This document shows positions 56,601-64,000 of a stretch of 64,000 nt of DNA, piece by piece. The stretch is from Chrysaora quinquecirrha (taxonomy: Eukaryota > Cnidaria > Scyphozoa > Semaeostomeae > Pelagiidae), in assembly GCA_014526335.1 (NCBI GenBank), contig JACTAT010000039.1, forward strand, positions 8,405,484 through 8,469,483. The letters run 5' to 3'. A program made the translations under genes and the position numbers. Numbering within the stretch: position 1 is the first letter of the stretch; every line of letters begins with the position of its first letter. Under the pieces are notes generated by a model. The model worked only from the letters and a program-made list of their open reading frames with translations. It was not told where the DNA came from and ran no database searches.

Positions 56601-59600
56601 CTATGTCTTTTTGGAGACGTCTTTGTAACAACAGCAAGATCATATTTTTTCGTAGTCTGTACAGCGTAAAATCAAGTCTGGAATTAAGTAACAGTTTTGG
56701 ATATCTAGTGCTTCTATAATGACAATTAGCTTTTCTGAGATACCTTGAAGATTCAACTTGTTATCCAATGTTTCAAGGAGAAAATTCGCTTTTTGGAGAC
56801 ATCTTTCTCAAAGCAGAGCTTATATTTTTACGTCGTAATGTATACAGCTAAAATTCCAATCTGGAAGTTTGTCACATATTCAGATAAGCACCCAATCCTT
56901 CTGCAATAACTATTGAAATTGCCTTTGTAGTGGCAATTGACCAATAATCGTATTTCATACTGTTGTACCACTGAAATTCAAATCTGGAACTCAATGAAAG
57001 ATTTGAATTAATATAGAATGCTTCTTCATGAAAAATTAGCTTACTAGAGTTGCAGTAAGCTTACGTTTCTTCGTGATACTGTTCTTAAACAATAGTCGTA
57101 TTTGCTGTTGCTGAGTATTGGTGTCTAATGTATTCTTTAACTGTAGAGGTATCTTGCAGTGGTATCTATACCTCTAATACCAAGAGAGAACTCGGTATTT
57201 TCGTTTGTAAATTATCAGTGTAACATTTGATTCTGTGAAGATAGAAAAGAAGCTGAATACATGAGCCTTTTAACTGCTTTCGAATAATTGTAGCTAGAGA
57301 AGTATGGCGATTGATCTTGGTAGTAATATGCAAATTAGGTATTGCATAGACATGCATTCTTCTTCGTCACAAACGTCGCCGTCATCTCCATTATCGTCAT
57401 CGTCATTGTTGTCGTCATCGTGCTCAGGTGAGCATTATCTGAAGTAAGGTGGGGGTATCGAATAGCCTAGTGCTAATCTAAGCTGTACGATTATATTCCT
57501 TCCTCTTAATGTGAACACATTTCATGATTCCTTGGCGACTCTCCTCACTCTACATGGCAAGTGAGACTCCCACACCACTCCCTTTCTCTATCCGCTCTCA
57601 ACTTAGCCATCCTCACCCTGCAAACCCACTGTTTCTTGAGCTATCTATGACCCGTTTACAATATACCGGAAAGCTATGCGGAGTGAAAATCATTCCGATC
57701 TCTGGAGCGTTTTGAATTGGATAGCTCTGGTATGATGTAAAAAGTAACACCTATCCGATATGAAAATAAAGACGCTCTGAAAGCTAAGTCTTCATATATG
57801 ATCTCTTATGAGGGATAAATGATTTCTGATTGGTGATAAGTGATTACTGATTGTTGTTTAGTGATTAATGATTAGGTACAAGTTATTGATGCCTGATTTG
57901 CCATTCACGATTCTTCATTCTTCATAAATAATCGTTTATGAGAGATAAGTGATTACTGATTGTTGATTAGTGGTCATTGATTCTTCATGAGTGGTATGTT
58001 GATCTCCATCACTTTGATGCTTTATGGGTCTTGTTGATTAATATGAAGATGCAGGATGTAATTAAAGGCTGAGCAATTATCTTTCAGGTAACCCTGCCAA
58101 CTTTTATCTTGGAAAGGAGATCACTTCTCGAAATGTATGCTGATTTTTTTGCACATCCCGACATATTCAAAGGGTAATATTTCCTTTTACTATCATATAT
58201 TCTCTGGTATTTGCTTTCCCCATAACGCATGCTCTCTAACTAGGCATGCTCCTCATGAAACTGATGATATTCTAACTCTTTCAGTCTTCCTCACTCAGTT
58301 TTTAGTAAATTCGTAATCAGATCTGTAGGATATTCGTCTGAATTCCTTTTCAGTATACCAGACCTAAAGGACCCCAAAGATCGAATGATTCAAGTTTTAA
58401 AATGGTATCTGTCATCATTTCACGCAGGAAGAAAAGTGAGTTGAAACAACTTTATTGTAAATTTGATGCAATTAAAGCAACTTCCATTTCCTTGTACCAT
58501 CTTTAACTGCGCAAGTTTGGCACTGATTACAGTTAGGTGCAACTTTCAAGCAATTCATGTAATATTGATATAGCACACCAGGCTTTAAATGCAACACATT
58601 CAACAAGACATATTTTGCCCCTTATTCACTGTTACGTTATAATCGGCTTACATTTTGGTTTCGTGCAACTTTGCAGCAATGCATGTAATATTGCAACATT
58701 CAATGAGTCCTATTCGTCTCCTAATTCAATACTACATTATAGTCAGGCTATGTCATGGTTTCATACAACTTTGCAGCAACTTCGTCACTCTCGACACAAC
58801 ATGAATGCATGAGGTTTCAAACTAAAATCTGATGAATAGAGTGAAAATATTGAAGTGGAAGTATTGGCCATGGAGCGGAAATATTATACTAGATTTTCCC
58901 ATCTGTTGCACCAACACTTTTACACCATCGTGTAGAAACGTTATTATACACTTCTTCCTAGCTTCTTTTATCCCTGCTTATTGTATTGTATCATGATCTA
59001 TGCCTTTTTGTCTTTGTTTTTCAGGGATCCGTTGCAAAGAAACCATACAATCCAATTCTGGGTGAAATGTTTATTTGTAATTACGATTTGACTGAAGAAA
59101 AAACCCAAAATATGGTAAGAGCTTCCTATGTCCACTTTCCATGCTTTTGGTTATATTAGGTTATGACCTCTTCAACTAATGCAGGTGCCATATCAGATTC
59201 TGTCGTTGGCTGCATTCTTTTCTTGCAGTGTCTCATATCTCCTAATGATATCGATTGCTGGTAATTGTTTACTTTTGCCAGCCAATCCATGTATGCCGTG
59301 TGCTGTCTGCTGCGTCCTCTAGACCCGTTAAACGTTCCTATGATGGCTAGATGTTCTAGCTGCCGCTTCCTTTACACATGGACAAAAAGCCTATCTGGCG
59401 TCGTATGATGTTTCTCATTAGTTGCCTCGTTGTCCCTGTCTGTAGAAGGACAACATCATTACTGACTCTGTCCATTCAGGATGTGTCAACATTGTTTTGA
59501 TGAACCACCTTTCTGTGCTGAAGGTGCCGTAGCGTCGTGGCCTAATCCAGCTGGCTCCTGGTAACAGAAGCTCAGGGGGGGGGGTCGGGATGCGAGCCCC

Positions 59601-62600
59601 AGCTACAGCATCATCACTGCCGGGGACGAGGTCTCGATTAGTTAACCTACTACTGAAATCCTTGCGACTGGGGCACACCATTTCATCTTCACCATTTCTA
59701 CCGCTTCTAGCTTTGTCTACGTTACTTTGCTGATATGATCAATGATATAAATCTTTGTCAATGATATGAACTCTTATTCTGTGTTCAATTCTTGAATTCT
59801 TCAATTTAGGAGGACTTTGTTTCTGACGGTCCAGTGCACGGTGCAACAAAGGAAGACGTGACGTTTGTAGCAGAGCAAGTTTCCCATCATCCACCAAGTT
59901 TGTATTCTATGCTTATCTTTTAAACTTATTCATTATTTTGTCAGTAACGTACGAAGATTGATACAGAAGCTTTGCGACGCGTGCTACCATTACTGCCAGA
60001 TTAGCCTTTGCAAGACAAGACTCCAGTCAATGACTTTTGCTTCCTATTCCATTTCCATTCCATTACATTCCACCAATCAACAATCATTCTTAGAGAAGCT
60101 AGTGCGAAAATTCATGTGACCGGAAATTTCGCTAGAGTTCGGGGCTTACTACACACAAATTACACGCCTAAATCCTAGACGTTCACCTTTTTGCAGATGA
60201 TACAAGCTTTTTACCTTTATATGAAAATATCAACACCATCTAAACTAAGAACTACCCTGAACTAAAAGGTACATATCAGATTGGCTTGCTGTAAAACAAT
60301 TAGCCTTGAATACAATCAATTAAGCTTCTTAATCATACATCGTTGCCAGGAAAAGTGCCTTAAAATATTAAGCTAATCACACAAATAAGGTTTACTGAAA
60401 CTTGGAATCAACTAAGCATAATCTCAGAGTGTACTAAGTCTACCATTTCAGATTTTGTATCATTCCAACGAACCAAATAGTTATGTAAAGATTTCTCATA
60501 ACTGACACCTTTATTTTCTAGTCTCTGCATTCTATGCTGAATGTTTCAATAAAAGAGTTTGTTTTAATTCATACATCTGGACCAAGTCAAAGTTTCTTGG
60601 CCTGTCAATTGGAGTAAACATGGTTGGACAAGGTAAGGCAGTTGCTTTATTTGCAGGATTAGGCCTTGTTCAGGCGTCTTGTCAGATTCTCCCCCTGCCA
60701 AAGAAATAACCTTTGGTACGGCAGTAGCGTAGGATGTTGATCAATCAACCATTGATTTAGCTGTAGCCATTTTGCCATGCTGTACGTCGAGCTACTGCCG
60801 GCCGTGGCGGTACTTGGGAAGTGTGAACTTAACGATCTGGCCAAAGCTCCCCTCTTGTTTGCAAGCCCGACGAATAAGTTTCAGCTGAGGCTAAGAGGAT
60901 ATATCGAGAAAGAGGATGGCCACAGTTCGACTTCATCAGCTTGCGAAGAGTTGAGGCTGTGCGGTGCCAAAATACTACTGGCACGAAGCAACTCTACCCT
61001 ACTTTGACGAATTTAACAGTTAACTAATTTTCAGGCACGTCAACAAAGGGGGAGGGGGACAAAGGGGGACATACCCCTACGTACTAGTTTTTACTTTGTT
61101 GTCCATAATTGCATTCTACTTCAATTGTTAAACTGTTATTATACTTTGTTTTGGATTTTCTTATTGATTTCATTATATTGCATTATATAGTTGAAATTAA
61201 AATGAAAATTATCACAGTACTTTGGACAATTATCTTTTATTATTGGGTATAGGGACGATAGGGGTAGAAAGGTTAGAACTTTCTTTCAGTATAATTTTTC
61301 TTATAGGGACAACGTATCTTTTGGACCATGATGAAGAATATGTCATGACGTTCCCTAATGGATACGGAAGGTGGAGTTTTTAGAATACCTAATTTTAGCG
61401 AGAGTGCTACATCTATTCAAATTTCACCGAAACTTATTTTTTGACGCCAAAATGATGTTGCTCGTAGTATACTACGTTCTTTCTCCAAGAGCTGCCATAT
61501 TTTGGTCTTTGAAGGTCCTAATCCTACCTATGTCTATCTATCTTAAGCATTAAAATTCGTTTTGATGCCAAAGCGGTGTTGCTTATACTGCAATGTGGAC
61601 TATGTTCTTGCTCCAACAGACAATATAGACTTACTTCTTTTAAGCTGTCGTATTTTGGTCATTGCAGGTCGATTCTGACTGTGCCTTGGGTAGAGATGGG
61701 TGGTAAAACCGAGATAACATGTCAGAAAACTGGATATGTTGCCAACATTGAATTTCATACCAAAGTAAGTACAATATTGATTTTAATATTTTTACTTCCT
61801 TACTCCCCGAAATATAATCACATTCTTATACTTGTAAAGGATGTTGAGTCTCTTTTGGGAGCTTCTTATACCTTTAATAATGTCTTTTTTTGCAATTTCA
61901 GCCCTTCTACGGTGGAAAAAAGCATCGAGTAACTGCAGATGTTTTGTGAGTTTTCCTATTTGCGATACCAATAATTTCCTTCTTTATACTTGTTTTTCTG
62001 TGAAGCCAAGAAAGACCCCGTTTACACTTTATCGGCCAAATTTTGGAGTGATTTCGAAGAGTCTTGATTTTCGCTCCGTTGTGGATTTCAAATGCTGTTT
62101 TCACATATAATATTTCCTCGAGATACGGCCAAAATGAACTTGGTCCAACTGAGTACATGCCTGAGTACCAAGCCTATGGTTAGGTTACTCAGTTGAGAGA
62201 GTTACACAGTTGGTCTCAAGTTAGAGACCAGTGGTCATACCAGCTTCTTTACATGTCATCAATTGTTGACATTTGTTTGTTTTGATTAGTGCTCCTGGAG
62301 AGAAGAAACCACTAATGTCTGTCAATGGGGAATGGAATGGAATAATGTATGCAACGTATCCTGGCCAAAAGGTGTGTTGCGACTCATTTGCCTATTTAAC
62401 TATGTCCTTTTAACTCGAACAAAAACAGTTATAGCTGTTTTTAAACAGGCAAAGCTGTATAAACATAGGGGTTACCTGTTTTGGGAACATGCTCTTAAAG
62501 TCTGATGCCTCAGTTTAAAAAAGTTCGTGGAAAGGTGACATAGCTTATTCTGTCGTAATAGAAATACCAGACAGCATGAAGATTATTTAATTTGCAAATT

Positions 62601-63711
62601 GCTTTGTTGCCAGTAAGCAAAGAATGCGTAAATTTGGAAGACTTTCGGAAAATGACATTCGTAGAATATACTTTGCAGAAAATTATGTTGAAAAACAGTG
62701 ATTTTCTTTCAATTTGTAGATTTTTAAAGGGCGCTGGTCACAATTACCATCAAAGTATAGTGCGTGGTTGCTAGACATTTTCCTAGCTGCTTCGCCCAAA
62801 ATCCCTTCTATTTTTTTACTTCTTATCCCACATCCAAATTGAAAATCGCTCTATGGCCCTTTTTATATACTTAACTGTTCATGGACATTTATTCTGCTCT
62901 GTGCTATTCTAATCAATTGGGCTTTAGAAAGTAGATTTTACTATAGTTTACACATTGATTATTGCAGTTTTCTTTTCGTCCAGGAGCCAGAAGTATTTGT
63001 AGATACATTTAATATGCCAGTTGTAAAGAAAAAAGTCGTCTCAATTCCCAAGCAACAAACATACGAATCTCGAAGGTAGATATGTAGATACTGCCAAATA
63101 TTCATTTTGCAAGCAAGCAAGCAATTTTTATTTGTTAACGCAGGTCCGGGGTTCTTGCAGCTATACGGCTGATTTGAATCTGCAGTTTGTGTTAATGTTC
63201 TAATAATACTTACGAGTATTCAGATTTAAATTCTTGAACAAATACTATTGGTTCTCATTTACCAACCTAAAAAGGATGGACAGCTAACTTGAATATAAGC
63301 TTGTGGAAATTGGTCCCAAGAACCCTTTGAGCACTCGCTTTGAAGGTGCTGTGACGTCGTGGTGTAATCCAGCTGGTCAGGGTTTGAGCCCAGCCACGGT
63401 GGCGTCACGGCCAGTTAACCTACTACTGAGATCCTACCAACTGGCGCTAAAACACCATCTCACCTTCACCATCACCTACTCGGCCACACCACCAAGTTCT
63501 ATTCGAGGACTAGTTCGATTTTTTACTTCATCAATTGGTCTCAACCAACTTAATACCTCTCTCAGGATATCGCCCTTTGCTCAGAAACTTATGGTGAAGT
63601 ATTGCTGGAATCTGACTAAAGTATTTTCTTTTATATCCTAGGCTTTGGCAAGATGTAACCAAAAATTTAAAAATCGGAAATATCGAACAAGCAACAGCTG
63701 GAAAACACAAG
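50615..63711 (+). CDS. OSBPL9: Oxysterol-binding-protein-related protein 9 homologue, partial
   Basis: ORP9 transfers PI4P and sterol/phosphatidylserine at ER-Golgi contacts. Exons: 50615-50725, 51108-51158, 52162-52240, 52531-52700, 53329-53364, 53484-53513, 53925-53975, 54396-54964, 55629-55654, 58088-58173, 58354-58435, 59025-59114, 59810-59897, 60522-60632, 61307-61370, 61668-61764, 61902-61945, 62290-62371, 62984-63075, 63642-63711 (about 676 residues). The PH domain starts at [21 protein letters not shown] canonical FFAT motif EFFDANE (54858-54878) follows an Asp-rich stretch and should bind VAP on the ER. The ORD contains [10 protein letters not shown], the family signature [29 protein letters not shown] and [11 protein letters not shown]. 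The exon for the first ORD strand (family motif LGMDLTKV) was not found between 55655 and 58087, and phases there do not join (1 versus 0). The C-terminal ~30-60 residues lie beyond the window. Confidence 0.93.
52984..53088. repeat. 105-bp inverted repeat, left arm
   Basis: Appears identical, as reverse complement, to 53574-53678. Contains several TGACGTCA/GTGACGTCAC palindromic words. Lies in the OSBPL9 intron before exon 5. Confidence 0.92.
53574..53678. repeat. 105-bp inverted repeat, right arm
   Basis: Partner of 52984-53088, located in the intron after exon 6. The arms enclose 485 bases that include OSBPL9 exons 5 and 6 and the intron between them. Confidence 0.92.
55655..58087. other. 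OSBPL9 intron with SINE; expected exon not found
   Basis: Contains the SINE 55797-56035 and a TCATCG/GTCATC trinucleotide-like tract (57360-57425). The rest is unremarkable AT-rich intron. A short ORD exon with phase 1 start and phase 0 end is expected here but not recognisable. Confidence 0.5.
55797..56035 (+). repeat. tRNA-like SINE
   Basis: Same family as 12944-13118: CCAGCTGGCTCG, B-box-like AGTTCGAGTCCC, CTACGGTAGCGTCACAG, ending in GCGACTGGCGCTAAAA and CACCATTTTCACC. A CTATCTACTATC microsatellite has grown inside it. Confidence 0.75.
59519..59700 (+). repeat. tRNA-like SINE
   Basis: Starts GAAGGTGCCGTAGCGTCGTGG, with CCTAATCCAGCTGGCTC, a degraded B-box GATGCGAGCCCC, GTTAACCTACTACTGAAATCC and a CACCATTTCATCTTCACC end. 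In an OSBPL9 intron. Confidence 0.75.
63104..63290 (-). repeat. SINE 3' part with GCAAG tail
   Basis: Minus-oriented copy of the 3183-3450 family, starting at the GCAAGCAAGCAAGCAA tail and including TTTATTTGTTAACGCAGGTC and CATTTACCAACC. In an OSBPL9 intron. Confidence 0.65.
63337..63480 (+). repeat. tRNA-like SINE
   Basis: GAAGGTGCTGTGACGTCGTGG, TGTAATCCAGCTGG, GTTTGAGCCCAGCCACGG, TTAACCTACTACTGAGATCC, CACCATCTCACCTTCACC: a short copy of the 12944-13118 family, placed directly after the other SINE. Confidence 0.75.
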
Positions 63712-64000
63712 GTTTGTGGTTGAAATAGTGTAGTTTTTGATTGAGTTCTGTTGTTGCGTGCGACGTGTGCCGTTAATTTTACGATCTACTAATTACTAAG
63801 ATTATACTACCAATTCCATTACCAATATTAAAAAAAAATTACCAATACTACCAAATGTAGTACCAATGAATTATTAGGAAAACTTAATTTTATGATGGTT
63901 AGTCATTTCAGTTTTCTTGACTTCCCAAATTTTGAACTAAATCAATCAGCACCAGAAAGCCTTTGTAAAACTCTACGTTAAAATTCTGAAAATCTGAGAA
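63712..64000. other. OSBPL9 intron at right edge
   Basis: Starts with the donor GTTTGT. AT-rich with ATTACCAATACTACC-like repeats. No further exon recognised before the window ends. Confidence 0.5.

Noticed and set aside
63303..63641. 112-codon ORF before the last OSBPL9 exon
   Set aside because: It reads through a SINE (AATCCAGCTGG, TTAACCTACTACTGAG) and intron sequence; the exon at 63642 is in another phase.

Overview
This is a stretch of nuclear DNA from an animal. The genes have spliceosomal GT-AG introns, animal-type proteins and abundant short interspersed (SINE) and MITE-type repeats. Base composition is AT-rich but not extreme. The gene content (a tandem Cys-loop receptor cluster, GLDC, SMCR8, IFT25/HSPB11, a G-protein alpha subunit, cyclin H, an F-box/LRR protein and an ORP9-type lipid-transfer protein) and the tRNA- and 5S-derived SINEs fit an early-branching animal. 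A cnidarian such as a coral or sea anemone is my best guess, but it is inferred from style and not proven.

Layout. 1-4.0 kb: the 5' half of glycine dehydrogenase (GLDC, minus strand, runs off the left edge), with an intronic GCAAG minisatellite and a SINE. 4.4-8.6 kb: a very large fold-back (inverted-repeat) element whose arms are packed with GTAC decamers and whose loop carries a 131-bp tandem repeat. 9.36-10.07 kb: a diverged third copy of its end, split by a hAT-like MITE. 10.98-14.29 kb: SMCR8 (minus), head-to-head with IFT25 (plus, from 14.59 kb). 16-22.8 kb: mostly repeats, including nested TA-flanked MITEs and a 1.4-kb 17-bp minisatellite. 23.3-30.4 kb: three consecutive single-exon genes, G-alpha, cyclin H and an FBXL protein. 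30.6-50.1 kb: a tandem cluster of nicotinic-type Cys-loop receptor genes, called A, B, C and D here. 50.6-63.7 kb: an OSBPL9 (ORP9) homologue, about 20 exons, running off the right edge.

How the pieces fit. The genes are ordinary cellular functions and do not form one pathway: glycine cleavage, the C9orf72-SMCR8 autophagy/lysosome module, intraflagellar transport, G-protein signalling, CAK/TFIIH, SCF substrate choice, ligand-gated ion channels, and ER-contact lipid transfer. The unusual part is the receptor cluster. Gene D is intact. Gene A has good exons 1-4, but its exon 5 is cut inside the Cys-loop by a 5S-rRNA-derived SINE. Gene B has good exons 4-7 but no recognisable exons 2-3. The terminal exon of B is duplicated (C) in a near-identical 2.85-kb block. 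The intact parts of A and B are complementary and phase-compatible, so a composite A/B transcription unit with alternative last exons is possible. Exon boundaries were read by eye from splice sites, reading-frame phase and family similarity; no search tools were used.
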